The position numbers and the translations under genes are program-made. A DNA stretch of 64,000 nt. Source: Paenibacillus lentus (GTDB lineage: Bacteria > Bacillota > Bacilli > Paenibacillales > Paenibacillaceae). The notes under the pieces are model-generated. The model saw nothing but the letters and a program-made list of their open reading frames with translations. It had not been told where the DNA came from and searched no databases. The stretch lies in assembly GCF_003931855.1 (NCBI RefSeq), contig NZ_CP034248.1:558001-622000 (forward strand), given 5' to 3'. Shown one piece after another: positions 54,233-64,000 of this stretch. Each line of letters begins with the position of its first letter. The first letter of the stretch is position 1.

Positions 54233-55351
54233 TTATGCATTCAGCAGAGTGTAAATGTCTTTATATAGCAGGTTCTGCGCGTCGGCCACAGCCTGATAGG
54301 TCACATGACCATTCATGACGTTAATGCCCTTGGCCAAAGCTCGATTATCCAAAGCCGCCTGCGCATACCCCTTATCTGCAATTTGCAAACCATATGGCGT
54401 CGTTACATTCGTTAATGCCAGCGTAGAGGTACGAGCTACCGCTCCAGGCATGTTTGCCACGGCATAATGGATCACTCCATGCTTCACATAAATCGGCTGG
54501 TCATGCGTCGTAATCCGGTCGATCGTCTCAATTGAACCGCCCTGATCTACAGCTACATCGACAATGACTGAGCCGGGAGGCATCGTCTGAACCATCGCTT
54601 CACTAACGAGCCTTGGCGTACGTGCTCCCGGAATCAGAACGGCTCCGATCAGAAGATCGGCCTGCTTGACGCTGTCTGCAATATTAAATGGGTTCGAAAC
54701 CAGTGTCTTGACCCGCCCTTGGAACAAATCATCGAGTTGACGCAGCCGATCCAGATTCAAATCAATGATCCGCACGTCTGCCCCTAAACCTAAGGCTACT
54801 TTGGCTGCATTTACGCCAACCATGCCTCCGCCGATAATCGTCACTTTTCCAGGCTCTACGCCAGGCACTCCGCTGAGCAGCACGCCTTTGCCGCCATTGG
54901 ATTTCTCTAGGAAATGAGAGCCAATCTGTATTGCCATCCGTCCGGCAACCTCACTCATCGGGGACAGAAGCGGCAGTGCGCCTGAATCCAGCTGAATCGT
55001 CTCATAAGCGATAGCGATTACGCCACGTTCGGCCAGTTCCTTCGTCAGTGAGGGCTCAGGAGCCAGATGCAGGTAAGCGAACAGAATCAAGCCTTCCCGT
55101 AAAAATGAAAATTCCTCGGCTACTGGCTCCTTCACTTTGACGACCATTTCCGCCGACCATGCGTCCGCGGCCGTGGGTACAATCTTCGCCCCTGCTGCGC
55201 TATAGTCCTCATCACTAAAACCAACACTAAGCCCTGCTCCGCTCTCGATCCATACTTCATGACCAGCCTGAACATAAGATAACACCGATGCGGGCGTCAT
55301 CCCGACGCGGTGCTCGTTATTCTTGATCTCTTTAGGCACCCCTACAATCAT
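54233..55351 (-). CDS. ald: Alanine dehydrogenase
   Basis: A 372-aa NAD-dependent enzyme that interconverts L-alanine and pyruvate plus ammonia. The family motif [20 protein letters not shown] opens the protein, with Lys and Arg binding pyruvate; KVKEP and the catalytic His in FAYLHLAPE are present, and the NAD fold has [20 protein letters not shown]. Length matches exactly. In spore formers it feeds alanine carbon into metabolism and supports sporulation. The MFS gene follows by 30 bp. Confidence 0.95.
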   Translation of the reverse strand: MIVGVPKEIKNNEHRVGMTPASVLSYVQAGHEVWIESGAGLSVGFSDEDYSAAGAKIVPTAADAWSAEMVVKVKEPVAEEFSFLREGLILFAYLHLAPEPSLTKELAERGVIAIAYETIQLDSGALPLLSPMSEVAGRMAIQIGSHFLEKSNGGKGVLLSGVPGVEPGKVTIIGGGMVGVNAAKVALGLGADVRIIDLNLDRLRQLDDLFQGRVKTLVSNPFNIADSVKQADLLIGAVLIPGARTPRLVSEAMVQTMPPGSVIVDVAVDQGGSIETIDRITTHDQPIYVKHGVIHYAVANMPGAVARTSTLALTNVTTPYGLQIADKGYAQAALDNRALAKGINVMNGHVTYQAVADAQNLLYKDIYTLLNA

Positions 55352-55516
55352 GTATACACCATCCTTTAGTTTCTCTCAGCAAGAGCCGATTGTATAATTA
55401 TTAAATTATAATGCATATCTACTGACTTTACCTCATTAAAGTTGAAAAATGTATTACAAGCGTTGAAGTTCATTCAACTGTTTTTACTCAAAAAACCGTG
55501 CCAAAGACAATTCCTA

Positions 55517-56386
55517 TTATGTCCTCAGCAATGGATTTGTTACCTTTTTAATTTCATCGATAAAAGCCTCGACGGAACTCGTCATATGGGAATCTTTCCG
55601 ACGGATGAAGACCGTAGTTACTTCCCGATAAGGATCGGGCACCCTGTGGCAATGAATTGTGCCTTGCATCGTCAAATAACTGACCGTGGATTCGGGGACA
55701 ATCGTCAGCCCGACCCCCGCCGCCACACTGCCAATAATCGTGTCGAACGTGCCGAACTCTATGATTTTTCTAGGAACGATGCCCTCTTCCTTTAACCAGC
55801 TCTCCATTCTTTCGCGATAGCTGCAGCCTTTGTTGTACAGCAGGAGGGGTTTAACCGTGATATCGTCAAGCGAGAAGCTTGCCTCCCTGGAGACTATAAC
55901 CAGCTCCTCCTGGAATACCTCGTATTGCTCAATCATTGGATGCTGTATAGGCCCCGTCACAAACGCACCATCCAGCTTAAAATCAACCACTTCCTGAAGC
56001 AATTGCTCCGTAACTCCCGCCTTCAGGGACAGGTCAACATTAGGATAAGTATGGAGGTAGGATGACAACAATTTAGGCAGCGCAATCACCGTCTCCACAA
56101 TGCCGATCTCCAGAATCCCCGACGGAGTGGACGAGTCCTGAAACACCTTCTTCAATTCGTCGAATTTAGCTAAAATATCATTGGCGTATTCCAGTAGCCG
56201 TTTTCCTTCTGTGTTTAGAATCATGCCGCGCCTATGGCGATAAAATAACGGGGTATGCAGTTCACGCTCCAACAGCTTAATTCTGGCCGTGACATTAGAT
56301 TGAACGTAATTTAGCTCTACCGCGGCCTTGCTGACGCTACCGTGAAGTGCAACCATTTGGAATATTCGCAAATCATTCAAATCCAA
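55517..56386 (-). CDS. LysR-type transcription regulator
   Basis: A 289-aa regulator. The N-terminal winged helix reads DLRIFQMVALHGSVSKAAVELNYVQSNVTARIKLLE, with RHRRGMILNTEGKRLL following. The C-terminal effector domain has the first segment LEIGIVETVIALPKLL and GVGLTIVPE. It is divergent from the EamA exporter gene with 161 bp between, which is the classic arrangement for LysR control of a neighbour. Resembles CzcR/ALS-type members. Effector unknown. Confidence 0.92.
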   Translation of the reverse strand: MDLNDLRIFQMVALHGSVSKAAVELNYVQSNVTARIKLLERELHTPLFYRHRRGMILNTEGKRLLEYANDILAKFDELKKVFQDSSTPSGILEIGIVETVIALPKLLSSYLHTYPNVDLSLKAGVTEQLLQEVVDFKLDGAFVTGPIQHPMIEQYEVFQEELVIVSREASFSLDDITVKPLLLYNKGCSYRERMESWLKEEGIVPRKIIEFGTFDTIIGSVAAGVGLTIVPESTVSYLTMQGTIHCHRVPDPYREVTTVFIRRKDSHMTSSVEAFIDEIKKVTNPLLRT

Positions 56387-56547
56387 TCTCCTTCTCCCCC
56401 TCCCCGGTATCCTTATAATGTCCCTTTTTCCCAGGTATCATTATAAATGATGGATGAGTTGAATTACAATCATTTTACTCTTGTCTGTGATTAATCTATC
56501 ATTTTATGTATAGAAATATGTGGATATGGTTAAGGAGAACGGAGTGA

Positions 56548-57552
56548 ATGAATAAAAAGCAAGTTATCATCGGGTCGGCCTTATGTCTGATTGCAAGTAT
56601 GTCCTGGGGAGCAATGTTCCCTGTAGCGCAAGTCGCCTTACAAAAGATCGATCCATTCTACTTCTCGTTTATTCGGTACGCCGTCGTGGCTGCCCTTTTA
56701 GCAGCGATACTATGGGTGAAGGAAGGGAAAACGGCTTTTCGCCTGGAGGGTAAAGGAAAAGCTCTCGTATTCTACGGAACGATGGCCTTTGCTGTGTATA
56801 ACATGCTCATCTTCTCGGGCCAATATCTTATGGGGGATACTGGTACGATAACCGCTTCTTTAATTGAGGTTCTTATGCCAATGATCTCGATCCTCTATGT
56901 ATGGATTACCGCTAAAGCCAAACCACCCAGATATACGATGATCAGCATGATTCTATGTCTAGTCGGGGCATTGCTTGTCATTACCAATGGCAAAATGGCC
57001 TTCTTTGCGATGGCAGGCAAATCATTATTCCCGTTATTGCTTATTTTCATAGCAGTTACAGGCTGGGTGCTGTATTCTATGGGCGGAAGTCGGTTTAAAG
57101 ACTGGTCGGTTCTGCGCTATTCAACACTGACATGTCTGCTGGGAAGCCTGGTGTCGCTCATCATTGTCGCCTTTGCTACATTGCTTGGGCTGCTGCCTGT
57201 TCCTTCCGTAGAGACGCTCGGTGCGATAAAGTGGGAAATGGCCTTTATGATCACTTTGCCAGGCATCGTGGCTCTTCTAAGCTGGAATACTGGTTTAAAA
57301 ATGTTAACGCCGCTCAACGGAATACTATATATCAACTTTGTACCAATCACCACCTTGGTCATTATGGCCTTTCAGGGATATCAGGTCTCCATATTTGAAA
57401 TTTGCGGTACACTGCTTGTCATTTTTGCGATCGTGCGTAACAATCTGGTTCAGCGCAAAGAGCAGAGAGCACCTGGCAGAACAGCAAGCTGGAGTGCCAG
57501 AAGCAGTGGCGCTAGCCCTCAGCCCACTGTCGGAAATATACGAACCCGGTAA
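56548..57552 (+). CDS. EamA/DMT-family transporter
   Basis: A 334-aa membrane protein with ten helices in two EamA repeats. The first repeat opens CLIASMSWGAMFPVAQVAL and has PFYFSFIRYAVVAAL; the second has VTGWVLYSMGGSRFKDWS. Members export small metabolites. Divergent LysR regulator. AAGGAGAACGGAGTGA precedes the ATG. The C-terminus has a Ser/Arg-rich cytoplasmic tail. Confidence 0.9.
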   Translation: MNKKQVIIGSALCLIASMSWGAMFPVAQVALQKIDPFYFSFIRYAVVAALLAAILWVKEGKTAFRLEGKGKALVFYGTMAFAVYNMLIFSGQYLMGDTGTITASLIEVLMPMISILYVWITAKAKPPRYTMISMILCLVGALLVITNGKMAFFAMAGKSLFPLLLIFIAVTGWVLYSMGGSRFKDWSVLRYSTLTCLLGSLVSLIIVAFATLLGLLPVPSVETLGAIKWEMAFMITLPGIVALLSWNTGLKMLTPLNGILYINFVPITTLVIMAFQGYQVSIFEICGTLLVIFAIVRNNLVQRKEQRAPGRTASWSARSSGASPQPTVGNIRTR

Positions 57553-57633
57553 ATCACTAGCCATGCTGATCTCCATCTGGTTAGGGGATACCACACCGTA
57601 AAATTCATAAAATTTTGGTGACAAGTGGAAGGC

Positions 57634-57672
57634 AAACAAGACCAATCGAATACAAATTCGATCGGTCTTGTT
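57634..57672. terminator. Bidirectional intrinsic terminator
   Basis: AAACAAGACC-AATCGAAT pairs with ATTCGAT-CGGTCTTGTTT around a short loop. It lies between the convergent EamA gene and the frameshifted gene. Confidence 0.85.
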
Positions 57673-57674
57673 TC

Positions 57675-58320
57675 TTATTTTAATGACGAACCGAAGGAAG
57701 CGTTCGGCACGACGGTGTATCGCTCTAATTTTTCCAAGGAACCCGGAACCACCTTGATTGATTTGATTTTGCTGTACTGCATGACAACCTTCCATTTTTC
57801 GATTTTAACGTTATAGTCTTCCTCCCCTGTGATCCTTCTAACGACATTGAGTGTATACGTATTAGAACCGTCAAATTCTACAATTTTAAAATCAACCATG
57901 CCGCCCATTTCGTAGTTACCGCCGAATGAAAATTCTACATAAATATCGGTTGTAAAATCCTCTGTCACTAGACTCATTGCCGTATCATAATCTCTTTCAT
58001 CATAAGCCATCAGGAATCTATAGATGTTGTTCCGAGCTGCAGTCCAGGATACTCTTTCATATTCTTTTTTTAAAAAAGGGCTCCGAATCTACATAAACCG
58101 TCTTCGTTTTCTTATCCCATTTTACATCTGCACCAAATCCTTCTGAAATCGCACGAATGGGTACATACACAGTGCCATTAATTATTTTTGGCTCGACACC
58201 GCTTGTCACCTGATTGCTATGGACAAAAACTTTAGGTTTAATTGTTGCTGCAAAAGCACCTGCGCTAAAAATCAGCATACACGCTACTCCAATTAACCCC
58301 ATTTTCACAAATCGATGCAT
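57675..58320 (-). pseudogene. Frameshifted secreted protein with copper-amine-oxidase-N-like domain
   Basis: Two frames abut. The upstream one (58320-58057, 87 aa) has a signal peptide and a KIINGTVYVPIRAISEGFGADVKW domain of the Cu_amine_oxidN1 type, and ends in SEPFFKKRI. The downstream one (57675-58010, 111 aa) has no ribosome site of its own. Removing one A from the TTTTTTAAAAAAA run (58065-58077 on the plus strand) joins them as SEPFFKKEYERVSWTAARNN and gives one protein of about 214 aa. It may be a real pseudogene, a phase-variable or slippage gene, or a sequencing error in a homopolymer. The fused C-terminal half (LMAYDERDYDTAMSLV onward) resembles ketosteroid-isomerase-like or NTF2-type folds only loosely. 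Confidence 0.75.
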
Positions 58321-58404
58321 GAATATAGCCCCTATTTACAATTTTTATATTTAGGAGCTATTCCGCCCATAAACGTTATGTTTTTTCCTGTTGCTATCCA
58401 AATA

Positions 58405-58442
58405 AAAGCGACCTAAAAAGCATTTAGCTTATTAGATCGCTT
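58405..58442 (-). terminator. Intrinsic terminator after the NSS transporter gene
   Basis: AAGCGATCTAA pairs with TTAGGTCGCTT on the minus strand around a 16-nt loop, followed by TTATTT. Confidence 0.75.
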
Positions 58443-58477
58443 AAGATAGATTAAAGGTTGAACTTATTATATTCTAC

Positions 58478-59830
58478 TTAAAACTTAATGACTCCCGTCG
58501 TATGCAGCAGCACCAGGAACACGAGAATCGGTGCTACATAACGCAGCATGAACAACCACACCCGGAACCAGCCAGCACGCAAGCCGGAGGCCTCTGCCGC
58601 CCCTTTCCAGAAGTACCCTGCAAATATCGTTATGGCAAGACCGCCGACAGGCAGCATAATGTTGGAGGTAATGAAATCCACCCAGTCAAAGAAGGCTTTA
58701 CCGCCAAACGTAAGCTCCGGCACCATTCCGAGAGACAACGCGGATGGCACACCGATCAGGAAGAGCAGCCCAACCAGGATCCATACGGAACGCGCGCGGC
58801 TCCAGCGAAAGCGCTCCATCGTATAGGATACGGGAACCTCCAGCAACGAAACCGACGATGTCAGCGCAGCGATCGCCAGCAGAATGAAGAACAATCCTCC
58901 GAAGAACGAGCCCAAAGGCATGGCCGAGAAGGCCGCCGGCAAAGCGATAAAGACCAGCGATGGCCCTTGATCCGGAGCAATGCCAAACGAGAACGTTGTC
59001 GGGAAAATAATAAGCCCCGCTATGAATGCATAGATCAGATCTCCTGCGCCGATCGCCAGGGTTGCCGAGCCTAAGGACTGTTCCTTCCGCACGTAAGAAC
59101 CGTAGGTCAACAAAATCCCCATCCCTAGCGACAAGGAGAAGAAGGCATGTCCCAATGCAACCAATGCCGACTCCGCCGTCAATTGTGAGAAATCCGGATT
59201 AAGGAAGAAGGATACTCCCGCCTCAGCGCCTGGAAGCGTCACCGCCCGGATCATCAGGACGATCAACAGAACGACAAGACTCGGAATTAAGATCTTATTA
59301 AATTTCTCAATACCACCGGAGATCCCGAGAATAACTACCCCACCGGTGATGAGCAGGGCGACTAACTGCCAAACAAGCGGCATATAGCCCGAGATGAATT
59401 GAGCGAACTGTCCCTCAAAATCCGGATTGCTGAACAAATTACCGCTAAACGCCGAAACGGCATAGTGCAGCGTCCAGCCTGCAACAATGATATAGAACGA
59501 CAAGATAAGAAAAGGGGCTAGCACCTGCAGAATGCCAAGACTTTTCCATCCCCGTCTCCCGCCTACCCTTACGAACGCCGTCGCCGCGCTACCCCGCCCA
59601 CTGCGTCCAATGGCCAGCTCTGCCAGAAGCACCGGCAAACCAATGATAATCAAACAAACTATAAAGAGAAGGAAAAAAGCGGCTCCCCCGTTCTCACCGG
59701 TAATGTAAGGAAACTTCCACATGTTCCCCAGGCCCACTGAACTGCCGATAGCGGCCAATATAAACCCGGTAGAAGAGAACCGCTCCTTCTTCCTTTCATT
59801 ATTATTGATACTGTTCCTCTGCACACTCAT
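58478..59830 (-). CDS. Neurotransmitter:sodium symporter (NSS) family transporter
   Basis: A 450-aa transporter. The first helix carries the family motif SSVGLGNMWKFPYITGENGG that binds sodium and substrate; the family's eleven or twelve helices are visible. NSS proteins of bacteria take up amino acids with sodium. The ATG at 59830 (MSVQRNS) is preferred because GGAG lies 8 bases before it; a TTG 11 codons upstream is possible. It stands alone. Similarity to MhsT/tryptophan types cannot be resolved by eye. Confidence 0.92.
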   Translation of the reverse strand: MSVQRNSINNNERKKERFSSTGFILAAIGSSVGLGNMWKFPYITGENGGAAFFLLFIVCLIIIGLPVLLAELAIGRSGRGSAATAFVRVGGRRGWKSLGILQVLAPFLILSFYIIVAGWTLHYAVSAFSGNLFSNPDFEGQFAQFISGYMPLVWQLVALLITGGVVILGISGGIEKFNKILIPSLVVLLIVLMIRAVTLPGAEAGVSFFLNPDFSQLTAESALVALGHAFFSLSLGMGILLTYGSYVRKEQSLGSATLAIGAGDLIYAFIAGLIIFPTTFSFGIAPDQGPSLVFIALPAAFSAMPLGSFFGGLFFILLAIAALTSSVSLLEVPVSYTMERFRWSRARSVWILVGLLFLIGVPSALSLGMVPELTFGGKAFFDWVDFITSNIMLPVGGLAITIFAGYFWKGAAEASGLRAGWFRVWLFMLRYVAPILVFLVLLHTTGVIKF

Positions 59831-60125
59831 TGTATCGACTCCATCTATATTAATTTTTTCCAATCATTATATATCATTATGACGGTTCAGTCATATTAAA
59901 TTTTATCCATATTAAAGTCTTTCTATAGAAAATTCCCCAAAAGATCTATATAGAATCACAATATTTTATAGAGGTGGATGCAATTGGCACGCCCTTCTGC
60001 ATAGGGCACTCTTTAATTCGCCGCCGCAACGACTAACTTTCAGAGAAAATTATGAAATATATGATAAAATATGTCGATATATATCCTATTAAAAAAATAC
60101 ATAATAGAAAAAGAGGTTACCAAAA

Positions 60126-61829
60126 ATGACGATGATTGGGATTGATTTGGGGACGACCCATAGTCTTGTGGCCTATTGGACGGAGGATGGCCCAAAAATT
60201 ATACCGAACGTATACGGAGAGCATCTGACACCATCAGTAGTTGGTGTAGATGATACAGGTGAAATTCTGATTGGGCAAATCGCCAAGGAACGACTAATGA
60301 CACACCCTGACCTGACCGCTTCTACCTTCAAACGCTATATGGGCACGGAGAAGCTCTATCGAATGGGCAAGTATACTTTTACGCCCGAGGAACTCTCCTC
60401 CTTTGTCGTGAAATCGCTCAAGGCCGATGCGGAAGCTTATCTTGGTCAAGAGGTGACCGAGGCGGTCATTAGCGTACCCGCTTATTTTAATGATACTCAG
60501 CGTAAAGCGACGAAGCGTGCAGCTGAGTTTGCCGGATTGAAGGTAGAACGGCTGATTAGCGAACCGACGGCAGCAGCGATCGCATATGGATTGCATCAGG
60601 AAGAATCGGAGACCAAATTCCTGGTATTTGACCTTGGGGGCGGTACGTTTGACGTGTCGATCCTTGAATTTTTTGAAGGCGTGATGGAGGTCAAGTCCAT
60701 TGCCGGAGACAACTATTTGGGTGGTGAGGATTTCACCGAGCTGATTGTCTCCTATTTTGTACAGAAGCATGGTCTGGACTATTCTTCCTTTGATCTCAAA
60801 GCGCGTTCGGCCCTGTTCAAGCAGGCTGAAATCTGCAAACGAGCCTTGGGGGAGGGAACCACGGGCTCCATGACGTTCATCCTCGATGATACTACCTATG
60901 AGATGAGCCTGAACCGTGATGAATTTGAGAAAATCTCCGCCCAGCTTATGCTCCGTCTTCGCCATCCTATCGAACGGGCGCTAAGAGATGCAGCGCTATC
61001 TCCACGTGACATGGATGCAGTCATACTGATCGGCGGTGCAACCCGAATGCCAATCATTAAATCGATTGTTACGAAAATGTTCGGCCGCCTGCCTTTTGCC
61101 GGGGTAAATCCCGATGAGACTGTTGCGCTTGGTGCAGCCATTCAGGTTGCTCTCAAGGAGAGGAACGAAAGCTTGAAGGAAGTCGTGTTGACGGATGTAT
61201 GTCCTTACACGCTGGGGATTGAAACCACCAAACGCATAGGTAACAATCAGTTCGATGATGGTCATTTCTCGCCGATTATTGAGCGGAATACGCCGATCCC
61301 CGTTAGTAAGGTGGAATCCTACTGCACTATTGTTGACCAACAAAAGGTAATCGCTGTCGATGTGTATCAAGGAGAAAGCCGATTGGTTGCCAATAACATC
61401 AAGCTGGGCGAGCTGGAGATTGATGTTCCGCCCGATAAAGCGGGGGCACAATCCATCGATGTACGATTTACCTACGACATTAATGGAATTTTGGAGGTCG
61501 AGGTGACGACACAGAGCACGGGATTAAAGAAAACGATTGTTATCGAGAAAAACCCTGGGCTCCTAACGCAAGAAGACATCCAAAGAAGATTGAATGAGTT
61601 GAAGGATATTAAAATTCATCCGCGTGAGCGGAGCGAAAACCGGCTGCTCCTGGCCAGGGGCGAGCGCCTCTATGAGGAAGCGCTTGGGGAGAAAAGGGAA
61701 GAAATCGCCTTCCTTCTGCTAGAATTCGAGCGAGTGCTGGCGTCCCAAAACGAGCACGAGGTGAAGAAAGCTGCTGCAAAGCTCAGCAAACAGCTTGAGC
61801 ATCTGGAGAAGTGGAGTGACTACTATTGA
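60126..61829 (+). CDS. hscC: HscC-like Hsp70 chaperone
   Basis: A 567-aa Hsp70. The ATPase domain (1-360) has IGIDLGTTHSLVAYW, phosphate-binding VFDLGGGTFDVS and ILIGGATRMPII. The substrate-binding part (about 370-500) is present, but the C-terminal lid is short, so the protein is about 60 residues shorter than DnaK, as in HscC. It lacks the GrpE neighbourhood. The next gene, overlapping by 4 bp, encodes a J-domain-like TPR membrane protein, which mirrors the E. coli arrangement of HscC with J-like partners. I infer a specialised chaperone pair with a membrane partner. AGAGGT precedes the ATG. Confidence 0.88.
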   Translation: MTMIGIDLGTTHSLVAYWTEDGPKIIPNVYGEHLTPSVVGVDDTGEILIGQIAKERLMTHPDLTASTFKRYMGTEKLYRMGKYTFTPEELSSFVVKSLKADAEAYLGQEVTEAVISVPAYFNDTQRKATKRAAEFAGLKVERLISEPTAAAIAYGLHQEESETKFLVFDLGGGTFDVSILEFFEGVMEVKSIAGDNYLGGEDFTELIVSYFVQKHGLDYSSFDLKARSALFKQAEICKRALGEGTTGSMTFILDDTTYEMSLNRDEFEKISAQLMLRLRHPIERALRDAALSPRDMDAVILIGGATRMPIIKSIVTKMFGRLPFAGVNPDETVALGAAIQVALKERNESLKEVVLTDVCPYTLGIETTKRIGNNQFDDGHFSPIIERNTPIPVSKVESYCTIVDQQKVIAVDVYQGESRLVANNIKLGELEIDVPPDKAGAQSIDVRFTYDINGILEVEVTTQSTGLKKTIVIEKNPGLLTQEDIQRRLNELKDIKIHPRERSENRLLLARGERLYEEALGEKREEIAFLLLEFERVLASQNEHEVKKAAAKLSKQLEHLEKWSDYY

Positions 61830-64000
61830 GGATATGGACGACGCTTGGCATAGAGCAAACTTATGATATACCCACGATCCGGAGAGCCTATGCCAAGAAG
61901 CTGCAAATCCATCATCCCGAGGATGATCCCCAAGGGTACCAGCAGCTAAGGGAAGCCTATGATCAAGCTATGAGGCTTGCAAGGCAGTACCAGCAGTCAC
62001 AGATTCATAATTCACTCGCAGAAGAGGAGGAGCTGCCCTCCTCTTCTTTCCCTGATCCTGTACAAGAACAAGCTGAGGACGAGGATGAGATTTCGGAGGA
62101 TCAGAGAAAAGATAGCGAAAATGAGTGGGAAGACGAGGAGATAACGGAACAAGACATGCCCCGAATTCCTCGTCTTCCAAAGTGGAGCACCTTCGACACG
62201 GATGCAAAGTTTAGAGAACGTAGTGAAGAAAACAACGATGAAGAGTTAGATTACAACGGCGATTTTGAAGTTAATTATGACGAAGGCGAAGATGAAGATG
62301 AGGATGAGGATGAATTCGAAGATAATTCCGAAGATGACTTCGAAGACGAAGATGAGGCAAGCAGTGAATTCGAACTCGATGAGGATTTCGACGAAGATTA
62401 CGATGATCCTGCGCATCCCGTAAGTACATTTATGGATCAGGTAAATACCTTGTATTCAAACTTCACGGCCCGCATGGACACCCATCCCTGGTTGGAACTG
62501 TTAAGCTCAGATACACTTTGGAACGTCGAATATCAACGAGCCACCTCCGATATCCTGCTCGACTATTTCGAGCAGCATTATTTCCTGCCTACTGAAGTGT
62601 GGCATCTTCTAGAGGACTCCTTCCAATGGCGGGCACGAAGCGTGGAAGATGAAGAGTTTGCCGAGCGATATCCAAAAATATACGCCTATGCCATCATGGA
62701 GTTCCCGGGGCTCCAGATGGATTACAGTTCGCTCTTGCAGGCGCAGCATATCCACGTTGGCCAGGAAGAATTTCTCCGCTACCGGGAAGCCGTCGCCCTG
62801 GCGCTTCTAGAGAACGATATCCGATCAGCTCATGTTCATTTAATCAAAGCGCTTAGCATCTTTAAGGAGGACAAGGATCTAATCCGCCTGCAAACCGAGT
62901 TCTATCGGCGAACTAGCGATTGGGATAAAGCGCTATCGTCCTGCAATGAATATATTCGGCTAGCCCCCGATGACTATGAGGCTGTACTATTACGAGCCCG
63001 CTTCCTGCTTAAGATGGATAAAACTGACGAGGCACTTCAGGATCTGCACCAAGTTCTGGCGCAAATCCCGAATTACACGGAGGCTCTTTCCCTAGCAGGG
63101 CAATGTCATCTCAGGCAGGGACGGCTGGAACAGGCCAAAGATACTTTCCATCAAGTGTTAACGATAGATCCAGAGGAGATCGAGGCCGTGCTCTATCTGG
63201 CACAGATCCACCGCCATACCGAAGAGAATTTGCAGCAGATGAAAGGAGCAGAGCGGAAGAATACGCAGCGTGAAATCAACGAAGAGCTGGGTCGGCTGCC
63301 TTTACGAAGCCGGCTTCAGAGAGCGGCAGTACTGCTTCTTTCGCGTAGATGGCATATCCTGGCCATAATTATCGTTCTTCATCTCCTCATTGGGCAGACT
63401 ATAGTCAAGCACACTGGCCTATCAGTTTGGGCCTATGCTAGGCATGCATTTCTTCCGCCAAAGGTGATTACGATCGATAATGCGATGGATTTTGAGGCAT
63501 TACCAGCCGGAGATCATGCCGTTCAGATGAAGCTGACGAACACGAGATATATGGGTATTCTGGAAATTAAGGACGATGGAGCTCATGGTGGGCCTTATCA
63601 ATATTTTCATGCGAACGAAGCCAAGAAGCTTGGGCTTTTGGATCAATTAAGCGGGTACGTCTGTATCGGATATGTGGGGGATGCCTCCGTAATCATCATT
63701 GCAAATTATGAGCAAGCGATGTCAGCATACGAAGGCAAGACACTGGAAATTTCGGGTGAGGCGAGACCGGATCCATCTCATCAGTTGAAGCAGCAGCTGG
63801 AAAATTGGAAGCAAAATCAAGCGAGTTCTCAAAAGTACTTAAAGGATCATCCGTTGTCCGACTATTATGTCATCGCAAAGGACGGAATCAGCAGAGACAA
63901 CCCGGCTGGCAAACTGCCTGCAAGGGTCCTGTATCTATCTGCACTACTTCTTCTCTTCTACATCCCGTTCCTTCAGGAGCTGCGCAGACAATGGAGATAT
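61826..64000 (+). CDS. J-domain-like TPR membrane protein, cut by the window edge
   Basis: I translated 725 codons without a stop. Start is TTG at 61826, overlapping the hscC stop by 4 bp (TTGA) behind a GGAGTG site. Residues 1-55 resemble a J domain: TLGIEQTYDIPTIRRAYAKKL, then HHPEDDP where the usual HPD tripeptide is HPE, then GYQQLREAYDQA. A very acidic stretch rich in Asp/Glu (about 75-195) follows, then TPR-like repeats (about 325-455), a transmembrane helix near 510-528, an outer domain and a second helix near 700-716. It is a likely partner for the HscC-like chaperone. Confidence 0.8.
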   Translation, partial: MRIWTTLGIEQTYDIPTIRRAYAKKLQIHHPEDDPQGYQQLREAYDQAMRLARQYQQSQIHNSLAEEEELPSSSFPDPVQEQAEDEDEISEDQRKDSENEWEDEEITEQDMPRIPRLPKWSTFDTDAKFRERSEENNDEELDYNGDFEVNYDEGEDEDEDEDEFEDNSEDDFEDEDEASSEFELDEDFDEDYDDPAHPVSTFMDQVNTLYSNFTARMDTHPWLELLSSDTLWNVEYQRATSDILLDYFEQHYFLPTEVWHLLEDSFQWRARSVEDEEFAERYPKIYAYAIMEFPGLQMDYSSLLQAQHIHVGQEEFLRYREAVALALLENDIRSAHVHLIKALSIFKEDKDLIRLQTEFYRRTSDWDKALSSCNEYIRLAPDDYEAVLLRARFLLKMDKTDEALQDLHQVLAQIPNYTEALSLAGQCHLRQGRLEQAKDTFHQVLTIDPEEIEAVLYLAQIHRHTEENLQQMKGAERKNTQREINEELGRLPLRSRLQRAAVLLLSRRWHILAIIIVLHLLIGQTIVKHTGLSVWAYARHAFLPPKVITIDNAMDFEALPAGDHAVQMKLTNTRYMGILEIKDDGAHGGPYQYFHANEAKKLGLLDQLSGYVCIGYVGDASVIIIANYEQAMSAYEGKTLEISGEARPDPSHQLKQQLENWKQNQASSQKYLKDHPLSDYYVIAKDGISRDNPAGKLPARVLYLSALLLLFYIPFLQELRRQWRY

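Overview
The window looks like a chromosomal segment of a Paenibacillus-type firmicute. The evidence is indirect but consistent: strong AGGAGG-like ribosome binding sites with many TTG and GTG starts, two YesM/YesN-type two-component systems beside LplABC-like sugar importers, cre-like catabolite sites, a spore-coat transglutaminase (Tgl), copper-amine-oxidase-N surface domains, an LtaS-like synthase, and mid-range GC content. I saw no rRNA, tRNA, CRISPR array or prophage. One IS1182-like insertion sequence is present.

Layout. 1-6.7 kb: a truncated nucleoside hydrolase, a membrane PAS-PAS-PAS-GGDEF-EAL protein, an ArsR regulator translationally coupled to a CoA-disulfide reductase/rhodanese fusion, and a formate/nitrite-type channel. 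6.8-8.2 kb: a Fur box with a 52-aa protein, a short promoter-hairpin-terminator transcript and a coiled-coil exported protein. 8.2-17.9 kb: a minus-strand carbohydrate island (GH30 glycosidase, two LplB/LplC-like permeases, lipoprotein, histidine kinase, AraC-type response regulator) with cre sites and a 43-bp tandem repeat. 18-20 kb: a LOV-like PAS-GGDEF-EAL protein whose photoactive cysteine is serine. 20-33 kb: glycosyltransferase, acetyltransferase, a seven-repeat surface protein, LtaS-like enzyme, MmyB-type regulator divergent from a FabF-type synthase, aldo/keto reductase, a TM2 protein and tgl. 33.4-35.9 kb: an MBOAT, SGNH-like protein and 61-aa DltX-like microprotein. 36-39.6 kb: a repeat-rich zone with the IS element and a nuclease-fold/winged-helix protein. 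39.6-51 kb: alpha-galactosidase (GH4) with AraC regulator, then a xylan module (AraC, GH43, ABC importer, two-component system). 51-60 kb: RDD protein, MFS exporter, alanine dehydrogenase, LysR/EamA pair, a frameshifted surface-domain gene and an NSS symporter. 60-64 kb: an HscC-like Hsp70 overlapping a J-domain-like TPR membrane protein that runs off the window.

How the genes may work together. Two sugar-uptake islands share the same plan: a membrane kinase and AraC-type regulator next to a CUT1 importer and a glycosidase, with cre sites for CcpA. The two c-di-GMP proteins are complementary: one keeps its GGDEF residues but has a damaged EAL, and the other has a dead GGDEF and an intact EAL behind a flavin-type sensor. 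The most interesting system is the three-gene acyl-transfer cassette at 33.4-35.9 kb. It has the DltB-DltX-DltD architecture, including a microprotein ending in FIYMNF, but no DltA or DltC, so its acyl donor and target polymer are unknown.
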